64,000 bases of DNA from Buddleja alternifolia (GCA_019426215.1 CM033400.1:11764568-11828567), one strand, 5' to 3'. Positions 1-10,760 are shown, counted from the first letter of the stretch. The notes: a model not told the origin generated them from the letters alone. Translations and numbers: made by a program.

Positions 1-8
1 GAACACTA

Positions 9-1055
9 TTGGACATGGTTTCATCCATGCTCAGCTACATGGATTTGCCCATTTCGTTGTGGGGGCATGCGCTGTTCACAGCTGCTCACATTCTGAACAG
101 ATGTCCCTCCAAATCTGCTCCTAAAACACCGTACCAGATATGGTGTGGAAGAAAGCCTAATCTGAAACACATAAAGATATGGGGTTGCCCAGCTTACGTG
201 AAAAAGACCAAAGAAGAAAAATTAGAGGCTAGGACCTTGAAAGGACTATTCGTTGGTTATCCCGAGTATTCCATAGGATACATATTCTACCTTCATGATG
301 ATCAAAGGATCATTGTAGCCTTACAGGCAATCTTTCTCAAAGAAGAATTCATTCAAGAAGGTGGAGCTGGTAGGAGAATTGTTCTAGAAGAACAAAATGA
401 ATCTCCTTTGGAAGACATTGTTCAAGAATCTCCTTTGCTTGAAAAGAATGTCTTGAATGGACAGAACTTCTCTGATTGGAATAGACGATTGAGGACGGTC
501 CTCAATGATGAAAATCTAGAGTATATGCTAGAATTAGATCGACCACCAAGGCCTGGGGTCAACGAGGATGATTTGGTCAAACTGTCATACTCAGATTGGG
601 TTTCTGATGCTCGAAAGGTCGGGGATTTTATGTTGAGCTCCATGTGTGGCGAGTTGCAGCGTTTGCATGAGAATATGGATAGTCTTAATTCAATCATGCT
701 ACACTTGGAGGAGTTATACAGGGAACACGGAAAGTCCATCAGATACTATGTGTCTAAAGAGCTATTCAACACAAAGATGAGAAAGCATGAGGACGTTCAA
801 GATCATGTTTTGAAGATGATCTCCATGTTAGAAAGGTTGCGGTCTGTGGAGTTCTACATGGATTTTCATCTTCAGGTGGACCTCATTCTCCAATCTCTCC
901 TTAGATACTTCTCAGATTTCGTCATCAATTTTGACATGGATGACATTGAAGTATCATTCTCAAAACTTATGAGAAAGCTGATGATTGCACAACAACGAAT
1001 GAAAGAAAAGTGGGGTGCATTCAAGTTTCCTATTATTTCGAATAATACTGAGTAA
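9..1055 (+). pseudogene. Chimeric integrase-gag ORF of a Ty1/copia element
   Basis: The ORF (348 codons) joins two copia domains in the wrong order. Residues 1-140 are the C-terminal part of integrase, with LNRCPSKSAPKTPYQIWCG and IKIWGCPAYVKK. From about residue 148 it becomes a UBN2-type gag (LNGQNFSDWNRRLRTVLND, ending before the zinc knuckle). In copia elements gag comes first and integrase follows protease, so the order shows a recombination between element copies. Bases 1-430 are repeated in decayed form at 3720-4150, where integrase sits in its normal place. The join lies near base 430, where a 12-base motif (GAATCTCCTTTG) occurs twice about 30 bases apart. The ATG is simply the first in frame, since the integrase half continues upstream of the window. 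It is probably not a functional protein. Confidence 0.8.
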
Positions 1056-1657
1056 GCTGGTAAAATCAGAGAACCCAGAGTTACAAAAACTCATAAGTTT
1101 AAGACCAAGGGTTCAAAGAAGATAGACACGTGTCTTCACTGCCGTGAGAAGGCACATTGGAAACATGACTGTCCCAAGCTGAAAGTAGACATTACTTTAG
1201 GTATAGAACTTAATGTTTTAGAAACAAATTGTTCTATTACTATTTTTTTTACTTCCTGGATTCTAGATTCTGGGGCTAGTATTCACATATGCGTTTTGAA
1301 TCAGGAGCTGGAAAGAAATAAGAAGTTGGAGCATGGAGAAGTGATGATCAATGTTGGCAGCGGTCATAGTGTAGCAGCCACACACATTTGAACCACTTCT
1401 GTTAGATTATTATCTGGATATTTATTATTGTTAGACGATTGCGTTGTTTTACCCAATGGGCTTAATAATATTATTTATATTCCTGTTTTAGTCAGGAAAG
1501 GTTATTTATTTTACTTTGCAAGCAATTCTTGTGACATTTATTTTAGAAATGAATGCATTGACTGTGTGTCTTTGATAAAAGGTTTATACTATATTAATGT
1601 CCAAAATAGTTGCAATGTTAATGCTGTAACAAGAAAGCGCAATTTGCAAGATACAAA
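1056..1657 (+). pseudogene. Copia A: zinc knuckle, protease and start of GAG-pre-integrase (decayed)
   Basis: This continues the gag of the preceding chimera after its stop at 1053-1055. A retroviral-type zinc knuckle CLHCREKAHWKHDC is encoded at about 1131-1172 (CX2CX4HX4C, with Ala in place of the usual Gly). Around 1258-1290 WILDSGASIH contains the aspartic protease active-site motif DSGAS. A GAG-pre-integrase segment follows (PNGLNNIIYIPVL, then RKRNLQDTN). Stops and frame changes interrupt it. The domain is cut at 1657 by a solo LTR and resumes at 3212 with LRQLWHLRLGH. Confidence 0.8.
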
Positions 1658-1978
1658 TGATAAGTGTGAGTTTTACACATTTGAGAGGTCGATAATTGCA
1701 TGGTTTAAGGTCGATTATGTATGATTTATGCCACATATGCTTTTGATTTGTGTGTTAAATGAGTTCAGGGTGAAAATCATAACAATCAAGGAACAATGGA
1801 TGAAAATGCAATATTTCAGTATGTTTAGAAAACGAATTTGAGGAAGTTTTCTTCTACAAAGTTTTAGATCTATGTCTTAGCTTCACGTGGGAATTTGAAT
1901 CAGCTAAATCCGAGATCGGAAGAAAAAAGTTATGAAGGAAACACGATTATTGAGTAGAAGGCAAAATGAAACTGCATT

Positions 1979-2140
1979 TGAAGTACGTACTTGAGACTGT
2001 GAAGTACGTACTTGAGACCCTTGAAGTACATACTTGGAATTTGTGAAGTACGTACTTGAGCGCAGTCAACACCAGTCAACCCTCTTATGCCACGTCATCA
2101 AGTACGTACTTGAGGATTGTGAAGTACGTAGTTGGCTAGC
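1979..2140. repeat. Palindromic repeat cluster AAGTACGTACTT in solo LTR S
   Basis: The 12-bp perfect palindrome AAGTACGTACTT and near copies occur six times within about 160 bases. Four copies are exact, one has a TACAT variant and the last reads TACGTAGTT. Spacing is irregular (about 20-65 bp). The cluster lies upstream of a TATA-like tract (TTTCTATATATACC, near 2200), the expected position of LTR enhancer repeats. Confidence 0.85.
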
Positions 2141-2747
2141 GGCTGTAGCAATTTGGAAAGTTTTAAATACCTAATTTAAGTAGAAGACTTGGGGATCTTT
2201 TTCTATATATACCACCTCTTCCAACAGCAAAAGGGTTCAAAAATTCACTATTTTGAGAGACTTTCGAGCAAGGAGACGAGCCAAGGCAAGGAGAAAGACG
2301 ATTCTACACCGAGATTATTCATCAATCCATAATAGGGAGATTTTTAGATTTAGTCTATTTGTCTATGAATAATTCTATCTCTTTTGTTGTTTTTCGCATT
2401 ACGTATGAACTAATTTCATCAAACTAGGGCCATGTGAATTCCGGATTATGATTTTATATATATGATATTATTTTCGTATTAATTCTACAATTGCTTTGTG
2501 TATTGATTTGTGCTTAATTACTTGCATATGCTTGATCACCATATGTTTGTCATATTGCCTAGCTTAATAGTTTGAAAGACTATAAGTTAGGGTTCAAAGA
2601 AACCATCACATAATCCGTAAACAATAAGGAGTTGCCCCTAGAAATAAGTAGAGACTCCCGGATGCAGTTAGCCGGATTAATCCGGGAAATTCTAGAACTT
2701 GAATGCATGATTGTCGATTCAATTCTCGGATAGAGATTGTTTAGGGA

Positions 2748-2937
2748 ACCATCAATTAATCATAGGATTATTATTTCAGAGACATCGGGTAGTAATTAAT
2801 TAAGGTTTTTTTCACCAAAGCAATAGTAGTCTAATAATTCTAGGACCATCAATTAATCATAGGATTATTATTTCCGGACATCGGGTAGTAATTAATTAAG
2901 GTTTTTTCCACTAAAGTAATAATAGTCTAATAATTCG
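2748..2937. repeat. Two-copy 97-bp tandem duplication within solo LTR S
   Basis: Units 2748-2844 and 2845-2937 share the blocks ACCATCAATTAATCATAGG, CATCGGGTAGTAATTAATTA and TAGTCTAATAATTC with a few differences. The L-element LTR has the block once (near 7570-7660), so the duplication is specific to this LTR. Confidence 0.85.
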
Positions 2938-3216
2938 GGGAATAATTCATATATTTAAATAAGTAATTCGGCAGAAGCATGTGTCTTAGTTGTTTGCTCA
3001 CATAAGAATCTCAATTAAATTGCCAAGTCTCGTTTTCAAGTTTTTACTGTCAAATAATCACAATCTTTTAATTTAATTTTAATTGTTTTTAAATCCTTAG
3101 TTTTAATAATCTTGTCTCTTTGGGATCGATAACTCGGACTTAAAGTCCACTTTATTACTGCACATGACCAGTCCACTTGCTGTTTTATACACGTAAGGAT
3201 TTTTCGTGTCAACAAA

Positions 3217-5752
3217 CTTAAGACAACTGTGGCACTTAAGATTAGGTCATGTCAGGGAACATAGACTACACGAGTTAGAAAAGGATGGATTCATAGACTA
3301 ATTGGGATCGGATCCCTATCCCACTTGTAAGTCTCGTATTCAAGGCAAGATGACCAAATCTCCCTTCAGAGGAAATTTTGAAAGAGCCTCCAAAGTAGTA
3401 GGATTGATTCAAACTGATGTATGAGGTCCTTTTGGAAATGTGGCCCGTGGTGGCTTTCAGTACTTCATAACATTTACTGATGACCATTCTAGGTATGGCT
3501 ATGTGTATTTGATGAAGTACAAGTCTGAATCACTTGAGAAATTCATTGAATTCAGGACTTTAGTCGAAAACCAAACCGGGCATCATATTAAGGCACTTAG
3601 GCCTGATGGCGAGTATATGAGTGCCGAATTTGACCAATTCTTATGAGAACATGGCATACTGTTACAGCTTACTCCTTCAGCCACTTCACAATTAAATGGG
3701 GTAGCAGAATGAAGGAACTGAACACTGTTGGACATGGTTTGATCCATGCTCAGCTAAACTAATTTGCCCATTTCGTTGTGGGAGCATGCGCTGCTCACAT
3801 TCTGAACAGATGTCCCTCCAAATCTTCTCCTAAAACACCGTATCAAATATGGTGTGGAAGAAAGCCTAATCTGAAACATATAAAGATATAGGGTTGCCCA
3901 GCTTATGTGAAAAAGACCAAAGAAGAGAAATTGGACGCTAGGTCCTTAAAAGGATGATTCGTTGGTTATCTCGAGTATTCCATAGGATACCTATTCTACC
4001 TTCATGATGATCAAAGGATCATTGTAGCCTTATAGGCGATCTTTCTCCAAGAAGAATTCATTCAAGAAGGCGGAGCTGGTAGGAGAATTGTTCTAGAAGA
4101 ACAAAATGAATCTCCTTTAGAAGACACTGTTCAATAGACCCAACCTGAATCGGAAATGACATAGCCGTCAATGCGAAGGTCTGCTAGAGTATCTCAATCG
4201 CCTGAGAGATATGGTTATCTGCTACAAGGAGAGCATAATTTGTATGCAGTAGGTAGAGAAAACCATGAAGACGATCGCTCTACATATGACCAAGCAATGA
4301 TGGACATGGATTTTGCAAAATGGCATGAAGCTATGAAAGTAGAAATGGATTCGATGTATTCGAACCAAATTTGGACTTTGACAGATCGACCCAAAAGTAT
4401 TGTACTCATTGGATGCAAATGGATCTATATGAGAAAGATTGGTCCGGATGGAAAGGTAGACACCTATAAGGCCAGGTTAATGGCAAAAGGGTATAGTCAA
4501 AAGGAGGGCATTGACTATGAGGAAACCTTTTCACCTGTAGCTATGATCAAATCCATTAGAATTCTACTTGACATAGTTGTATACCTGGATTATGAGATCT
4601 GGAAAATGGATGTGAAGACCGCGTTCTTAAATGGATTGCTCGAGGAGGAAATCTATATGGAACAGCCCAAGGATTTCATATCAAGTGCAGATTCTCATAA
4701 GGTCTGCAAATTGAGTAGGTCCATTTATGGACTCAAGCAGGCCTTTCACAGCTGGAACCTTCGTTTTGATGAAGAAGTACGAAGCTATGGCTTTATCAAA
4801 ACGAGGATGAGCCATGTATCTACAAAAAGGTAAGTGGGAGTAAAATCTCTTTCATGTTCTATATGTAGATGATATTCTATTTATAGGGAATGATGTAGGT
4901 CTGCTAAGCTCAGTTAAGACATGGCTTTCAAGCATATTCTCCATGAAAAACTTGGGTAAAGCCTCCTATATCCTAGGAATTCGCATCTACAGGAATAGAT
5001 CGAACAAGATGATAGGACTCTCCCAAGGCCTCTACTTAGAAAAGGTCCTGAAGCGATTGGAATGGAGAATTCTAAAAGAGTTCTTTTGCCATGAGACATG
5101 GAATTCATCTCTCTAAAAAGATCAAAAAGATATGAGTACAGTTCCTTATGCATCAGCAGTGGGAAGTCTCATGTACACAATGTTAAGCACGAGACCAGAT
5201 CTTGCCAATGCTGTGAGCGTGGTGAGTAGGTTTCATGCTAACCCGGGCAAAGAACATTGGATTGCCGTGAAATCTATCTTGAAGTACTTGAGAAGAACCA
5301 AAGATATGATTCTCGTATATGGCAGTGGAGAAATGAAAGTGGACAGTTATACCGATTCTGATTTTCAATCTGACATTGATAACTGAAAGTCCATTTCTGG
5401 GTTCATATTCACTCTGAACGGTGGAGTAGTGTCTTGGAAAAGTTTCAAGCAAAGCACAACTGCTGATTTCATTACTGAAGCTGAATATGTGGCAGCCTCA
5501 GACGCAGCCAAGGAAGCTGTTTGGATTAAGAAGTTCAGGACAGAACTTCAAGTTGTTCCTAGTGTGGAGCTGCCATTACCACTTTGGTGTGACAACAATG
5601 GATCCATCACGCAAGCTAGGGAACCAAGGTCTCACAAGAAATCCAAACATATAGAGAGGAGATATCACATAATTCGAGAAATCATTGGAAGAGGCGACAT
5701 CACCATGCAGAAAATAGCCTCAGCGGACAACGTAGCTGACCCACTCATTTAG
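3217..5752 (+). pseudogene. Copia A pol: integrase, reverse transcriptase and RNase H (decayed)
   Basis: The domains run in Ty1/copia order. GAG-pre-integrase comes first (WHLRLGHVREHRLHELEK, 3230 on). The integrase core follows (FITFTDDHSRYGYVYLMKYK, about 3465-3525), then a stop-ridden integrase C-terminus. Reverse transcriptase opens near 4171, with IGCKWIYMRKIGPDG, KARLMAKGYSQ, MDVKTAFLNG and CKLSRSIYGLKQ. After a frameshift near 4800 the LYVDDIL catalytic motif appears at about 4858-4878. RNase H follows, with TEAEYVAASDAAKEAVW and RGDITMQKIASADNVADPL at 5429-5752. Several stops and at least two frameshifts make it non-coding as a whole. The integrase-before-RT order separates copia from Ty3/gypsy. 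Confidence 0.93.
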
Positions 5753-5828
5753 ACAATGGTGCAGGCGGTGATAGAGCGACATCTTGAGAAAATGGATATT
5801 TGATACCATAGCAATTGGCATTGAGTAA

Positions 5829-5838
5829 AAGTGGGAGA
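5829..5838 (+). other. Polypurine tract of copia A
   Basis: AAGTGGGAGA lies directly before the 3' LTR start. The same motif precedes the LTR of element B near 63024, and on the minus strand the 3' LTR of element X. Confidence 0.75.
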
Positions 5839-6249
5839 TTCCTAGGTATATTCCCTAGATGCCAATGAGGACAAATAGATTGTATAGGGTATCCAATTAT
5901 GTTGTACGAACTTATCTTTAATAAAGGTATTTATTCTTTTGTTCATATAAAAGCTTCATGGCATTAATAAGTATTGATCAAGCAGTCCATGTGTATCGAG
6001 GTTGACTCTTCGCCCTTTATGGAATAAAGAAGTGGCACGGGAAGAGTCTGACTCCTGATCACTTAAGAGGGTTCGCAAGTCAAGGAATCTTAATTAGGCA
6101 TTAAGATTTGACTTATATGACACTTGCTATGACAAAGAGTGCCAGTCGAACACTATGGGATAGTGAGAACACGTCTCATAGATATACCAATGGAATTGGT
6201 TTATTCAAACACGGCTCGCAGTAATCTGATCACATGGGTATTTACTTAG
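5839..6249 (+). mobile_element. Copia A 3' LTR, left part
   Basis: The LTR begins after the polypurine tract with a mutated TGTTAGG terminus (reads TTCCTAGG), followed by TATATTCCCTAGATGCCAATG. That matches the family start seen in solo LTR T (15712). It is interrupted at 6249/6250 by element L and resumes at 12465. Its 5' LTR lies outside the window. Confidence 0.85.
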
Positions 6250-6722
6250 TGATAGGAGTCATTTTTACGTGTTATTAAGCCCCTTTGCGTTTATGTTTTA
6301 GGTTCATTTATCGCTTGATTTTGTCACTTGTGTGTTTAATTCGTGCATTAAGTGATTTCAGGCCTTAAATGGATACAATCGAAGAACGTGCTGAAAAAGG
6401 ACGTATAAAACAAGTTTAAGCCAAGATGTTTCACATCTCTACGACCAAACAAGCAAGAAACAAGCTGGAGTTAGCCAAAATCATATTTTAGTACCATTTC
6501 CGCACACCTGGGTGCCAAATCAGAAACAATCTCCACGTTGGAACGCCATTTGGATAAATTTAGAGACCGAATTTGATGACGTGTCCTTCTACAAAGTTTT
6601 AGATCTATGTCTTATCTTTACATGGGGACTTGAATCATCTAATTCGGAGGTCTGTGGAGAAGTTTATGAATAAAACACTATCCCTGCGCTGGAAAATACG
6701 AAAGTGGCAGCTCCCATTCTTA

Positions 6723-6949
6723 GTAGGTGGAAAACAAGACAATGGTAGTTCACATTCTTGGTAGGAGGAAAGTAAGAGAATGGTAGGTGGAAAACGAGAG
6801 AATGGTAGCTCACATTCTTGGTAGGAGGAAAGTAAGAGAATGGTAGGTGGAAAACAAGAGAATGGTAGTTCACATTCTTGGTAGATGGAAAGCAAGAGAA
6901 TGGTAGGTGGAAAGAAAAGAGAATGGAAGGACATGTTCTTGGTAGGTGG
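6723..6949. repeat. 60-bp minisatellite in the U3 of the L LTR
   Basis: Three full 60-bp units and one partial unit begin with GTAGGTGGAAAAC and contain CACATTCTTGGTAG. The exact multiple of three keeps several frames open on the minus strand (a 20-residue CELPFS/FPPTILLL repeat). Those ORFs are artefacts of the repeat. The same array is present in the 3' LTR at about 11234-11459. Confidence 0.9.
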
Positions 6950-6960
6950 ATTTTTTTTGC

Positions 6961-6967
6961 TATAAAA
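6961..6967 (+). promoter_or_regulatory. TATA box of the L 5' LTR
   Basis: TATAAAA lies directly downstream of the minisatellite and is conserved in the 3' LTR near 11471. It likely sets the U3/R boundary about 30 bp downstream. Confidence 0.75.
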
Positions 6968-7953
6968 GGAGGATTGGAGGTCATCCTACAAACACACTTG
7001 AAAACACATTCCCCATTGGGGGAGCCTAAACACATCCTATCATCATCTTCATCATCCTTAGATTAGTTATGAAGATTATCAACAACCTCTGAAGGTGAAG
7101 AAATCAAGAAGCATGGAAGAGATGAAGATCGAAGTTCAACCATCAAAAATACGAGGGAGTTTCTTAGATTTAGATTTATTTTTGTCTATGAATATGAATC
7201 TTAATTTAAGTTCCTATCTTTTATCTTTTATGATGAAATAGATTCTTCGAACTAAGGCCATGTTGAGGCTAAATTATGATAATTGAGTTATAAATTGTGT
7301 TTTTCATATTAATTCTATTGTTGCTTTGTGTCTTGATCTTGTTTGAATGCATCATATGCTTAGCTACCATATGCATGATTTATTGCTTAAATTATTCGTT
7401 CGAGAGAAGTTAATTTAAGGTGCAAAGAGGATCATCACATAATCCGTAAAAAATAGGGAATTGCCCCTAGAGATAGGTAGAGATTCCCGGGTGCAGTTAG
7501 CCGGATTAATCCGGGGAAATTCTAGAACGTGAATGCATGATTGTTGGTTAGATTCTCGGATAGACATCTAGAGAACCATCAATTAATCATAGGATTATTA
7601 CAGCCGAGAAATCGGGTAGTAATTATTTAAGGTTTTTTCCACCAAAGCAACATTAGTCTAATCATATGAGAACATGTTTATAATGAAAATTGATTAATTT
7701 ATGCCAACACATGTGTCTTAGTTGCTCTTTTCCATAGCTATCTTGATTTCGATATTTTGTTTCTTATATCTTACTTACATAATATTTTAGTTAATTCTTG
7801 TTTTAGTTGAAGTTCTTCAATTGCTTTAAAATCATAAACTAAAATACAAGTCCTTGAGGTTCGACAACCCGGACTTTATTGTCCACTTTATTACTACACA
7901 CGACCAGTCCACTTGCTGTTTAATACACGTAAGGATTTTTCGTGTCAAGTTTT

Positions 7954-7968
7954 TGGCGCCGTTGCCGG
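7954..7968 (+). other. Primer-binding site (tRNA-Asp type) of element L
   Basis: TGGCGCCGTTGCCGG lies six bases after the 5' LTR end. It is complementary to the 3' end of plant cytosolic tRNA-Asp (ending CCGGCAACGGCGCCA). Athila- and Tat-type gypsy elements and related LARDs use this primer, which points to a gypsy-type partner. Confidence 0.88.
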
Positions 7969-8033
7969 AGACTTGTTTAATTTTAGTTTTTGATTTTATT
8001 GCAAGCTTTAAGTATTTATTTTATTTTTATTAA

Positions 8034-8035
<2 letters not shown>

Positions 8036-8073
<38 letters not shown>
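8036..8073. repeat. (TTA)n microsatellite
   Basis: About 12 ATT/TTA units lie just upstream of the L ORF in the leader. Confidence 0.9.
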
Positions 8074-8096
8074 TTTTCTTACACTCTTAGCTCGCA

Positions 8097-9056
8097 ATGG
8101 CTAGCAATTTTCCAGATATGACCCTTCCGGAGAATCAATTATGGCTGCAAAGCATCATTCAATTCGCAAAGGATAGCAATTTTCCTGATATGACACTACC
8201 GGAGAATCAATTATGGCTGCAAAGCGTCATTGAAGCGTGTTATGCACAAGGGTTCTTTCCACAACATTACCAAGAAAGAATTCCTACTCCGGAGGAACAA
8301 CTTGATAACACCATTGGAGAGCTCCACTTTATGATGAAGGACGCACAGCGGGAAATGAAGGAGATGAATCATCAACTCAAGCAACTAACGAGCGACATAT
8401 CTGAGAAAGTACCATGGGCATTGCTTGGTACCACTGAGATAGATCAAAAGGAGGAATTCAACACCGTGACGTTGAATGAAATGAAGTTGGAAAATTCGAA
8501 AGCAGATTCCTCCAACGATGAGCATTCGACTCCTATCCTTTCTGAGGGTGTTGACATTTCTTTACTTTCTTCCCTAGCCACAGGTAAATCGGTATTTGAT
8601 GCCGACGATGGTAAGTTGTTATTGAATGTAGGAGATGACATGGTTAATTTCGATAACTATGAGGTTTTTGAGCATCTAATTGATTTTGATTTGTCTTTAC
8701 ACATTGATGTTTTTTATCCTTTTAGTGTTGAGCACTTTCATGAAAAACGAGTCAATAATCTTCAACATCCATACATGATGGAGCTGAAATATGTCAAGGT
8801 GATTGTTGAAGAAAAACGAGACATTATCTCTAGCTTGGAGAAAAATCTGCACCACCATTCGGAGCATGAGGAAGAAAAGGTAATAGAGGTATTGAGGGAC
8901 CATAAAAAAACTCGTGAGTGGATGATTGCTTGGTCTAACCCTAGGATATGTAGCACAAATAATTGGTCAATCTTCACTACAAAGGGCAAAAGGTTGAAGC
9001 GATACCCAATAGTGGATTGGAGAACGAATAAGGCATTCATACATAAACCGCCTTGA
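8097..9056 (+). CDS. Sole ORF of element L, unknown function
   Basis: This ORF (319 codons) is the only coding region of L. The ATG is the first in the leader, about 150 bases after the LTR. The N-terminus carries a 24-residue tandem duplication (SNFPDMTLPENQLWLQS at residues 3-19 and again at 27-43). A predicted helical, charged segment follows at about 80-110 (MMKDAQREMKEMNHQLKQL). Then comes an acidic middle and a basic C-terminus ending DWRTNKAFIHKPP. I see no zinc knuckle, protease, RT, integrase or transmembrane segment. It could be a degenerate gag-like packaging protein or a remnant of an Athila-type reading frame. The stop is followed by a hairpin (9105-9122). That the frame is still open fits the young age of the insertion. 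Confidence 0.7.
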   Translation: MASNFPDMTLPENQLWLQSIIQFAKDSNFPDMTLPENQLWLQSVIEACYAQGFFPQHYQERIPTPEEQLDNTIGELHFMMKDAQREMKEMNHQLKQLTSDISEKVPWALLGTTEIDQKEEFNTVTLNEMKLENSKADSSNDEHSTPILSEGVDISLLSSLATGKSVFDADDGKLLLNVGDDMVNFDNYEVFEHLIDFDLSLHIDVFYPFSVEHFHEKRVNNLQHPYMMELKYVKVIVEEKRDIISSLEKNLHHHSEHEEEKVIEVLRDHKKTREWMIAWSNPRICSTNNWSIFTTKGKRLKRYPIVDWRTNKAFIHKPP

Positions 9057-10746
9057 GGCAATATCTTACATAAAGTCAAGCTAGTGACTTTAAAAGAGCG
9101 CTTCTTGGGAGGCAACCCAAGCTTTGTGAGTTTTCTTTTGTTTGTTTTTGCTTTATTTGTTTGTTTTTGCTTTTCGTTTTATTTGTTTTGTCTAACCATG
9201 CACTTTTGGCATGTGTTTTAATATGTTTGATGGTTTGTTTGATAAGTATGTTGAACATGTTAGTAGCAATTTCCCGTTGTTTTGAGAGGCCTATTTTGAT
9301 GAGATGAATTTGATTTGGAACATATTTGTGATGAAGGATTTTTTTCAACAATCCTTGATTGTAAGTACTCTTATACCTTTTGCATGCGTTTATGTGAGAC
9401 AACATTGGGGACAATGTTGAGTTTAAGTTTGGGGGTATATGTGGGTAGTACTTTGTGGTTTTAATACATTCATATGATTGATCACCATGTGTTTGCTATT
9501 TTTGTCATGTCATGTGTACCTCGTTTAGCTCAAGTTTGGGGGATTTTGTATGCTATCATGTTTATATGTGTTTATGTTGAGAAAATCAAGCATGGTTTTT
9601 TTTTTAGTCCTTCCAATTGATGCATTTAAATTGATTAATTTTACAAATGGCATGATTTCTTGAAATAATTTGAATTTAATGGAACATATATATCTTTGAA
9701 ATTGCTCATGGAGACCCTAGACTATGATTGATTTTTTAGATGATTCACATTGCACAATAAATCGAGGGTAAAGGAGTTGAGAGGATAACCATCTTGAGAC
9801 ACTTAAGGAGTTTTTCCCGGAAAAATTAACTTAGATTTTTCATAAGGTTATAAGTTAAGTAGTAATTTTTTTATGCTAAACAATGAATTAAAAAGGTTGA
9901 AGTTTGGTATGACCACAAGTGGTCAGGCTAATATGTACTGGAGGTGAAAAGTTTCATGCTTATGTACTGTACTATTATGCTAATTTGAGCTAAGCTCAAG
10001 CAAAAAAGAAACGAATTGTTTAAAAGATCTAGTTTTATTTCGTGGCCTTTGACACTCGAGTGATTAAATCTTTAGGAGTGTCTTTACACTTAATACCCCA
10101 AAACTATCTAGTTTGGGAGTCATTGATCTAAAACTTGTTACATGGGTGTCATAGAAAGCCTAATGGAATAAAACATTGCACATGATCTAGCCTTAATGAA
10201 GTTAATTGGAAAGTTTCATATGAATTGAAAGTTTGAATGGTTGAGATAATGAAATTTAAATGGCTATGAGATTTTCTATGATTCTTATGCTTTGTGTTTG
10301 ATCAAAAGTTGATAGATATGGGATTAATGTCCAAAATTTGGTAAGGATGCCTTTCGACTATAATACCTTAGATTTATTTTCACTACACCCTATGGAGTCT
10401 TTTCGAGTATTGGTGTCACATGAGCAAAAGTAGTTGATATGTATATATATTTGTGAGCTATAAAAGGATGATTTTGTGCCATTTATTCTTGTTAATTATG
10501 TTGAGATGTATTCATTTGGTTGGGACTGAAAGTTTGTTAGATTTTGTGGGTATATCTTCTGCAAACCCTCACGAGACTATAACTCGTCCTTTGAGGTAAC
10601 TCAAAGGTTTAAAGGCTTGTTGCACATGCTAAGTGCAATCGTTTACTCCACGAAAGTGAGTTCGTTTGTTGTTTTTATTTTCTCCTTTTGGTTGATGATG
10701 TTTTCTGTGCCCTAGACCTTTTATTGCTCGAGGTCGAGCAATTGAT
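9057..10746 (+). other. Non-coding interior of element L
   Basis: An AT-rich stretch with no credible ORF. It contains a CTTGGG-AGGCAA-CCCAAG hairpin at 9105-9122 right after the ORF. It also holds two internal copies of a polypurine-like motif AAGTTTGGGGG (near 9427 and 9532) that match the real 3' polypurine tract. A palindrome CCTTTGAGGTAACTCAAAGG lies near 10590. Confidence 0.75.
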
Positions 10747-10760
10747 AAGTTTGGGGGAGT
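10747..10760 (+). other. Polypurine tract of element L
   Basis: AAGTTTGGGGGAGT immediately precedes the 3' LTR start TGATAGGAGTC. Confidence 0.85.

Larger units (their letters stand above)
1658..3211 (+). mobile_element. Solo LTR (S), distantly related to the L-element LTR
   Basis: It starts TGATAAGTGTGAG and ends TTTTTCGTGTCA. The 5-bp TSD acaaa is present on both sides (1653-1657 and 3212-3216). Removing LTR plus one TSD restores the copia reading NLQDTN-LRQLWHLRLGH. The 3' half resembles the L-element LTRs at 6250 and 10761: both end in ACACGTAAGGATTTTTCGTG and share the AAAGTTTTAGATCTATGTCT block. A U3-like half carries palindromic repeats. Only one LTR is present, so this is a product of LTR-LTR recombination. 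Confidence 0.9.
6250..7947 (+). repeat. 5' LTR of element L
   Basis: It starts TGATAGGAGTC and ends CGTGTCA. It carries a 60-bp minisatellite in U3, a TATA box at 6961 and R/U5 sequence downstream. A near-identical copy lies at 10761-12459. Confidence 0.95.

Noticed and set aside
6723..6949. Regularly spaced repeats considered as a CRISPR-like array
   Set aside because: Units are contiguous 60-bp tandem copies with no unique spacers, in plant retrotransposon DNA.
6635..7035. Minus-strand ORFs of 99-123 codons with 20-residue repeats
   Set aside because: They are the antisense reading of a 60-bp minisatellite in the L LTR and recur at 11146-11445. No start context or domain supports them.
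7954..7968. Possible tRNA-Asp gene
   Set aside because: Only the complement of the tRNA 3' end is present, right after an LTR. It is a primer-binding site.
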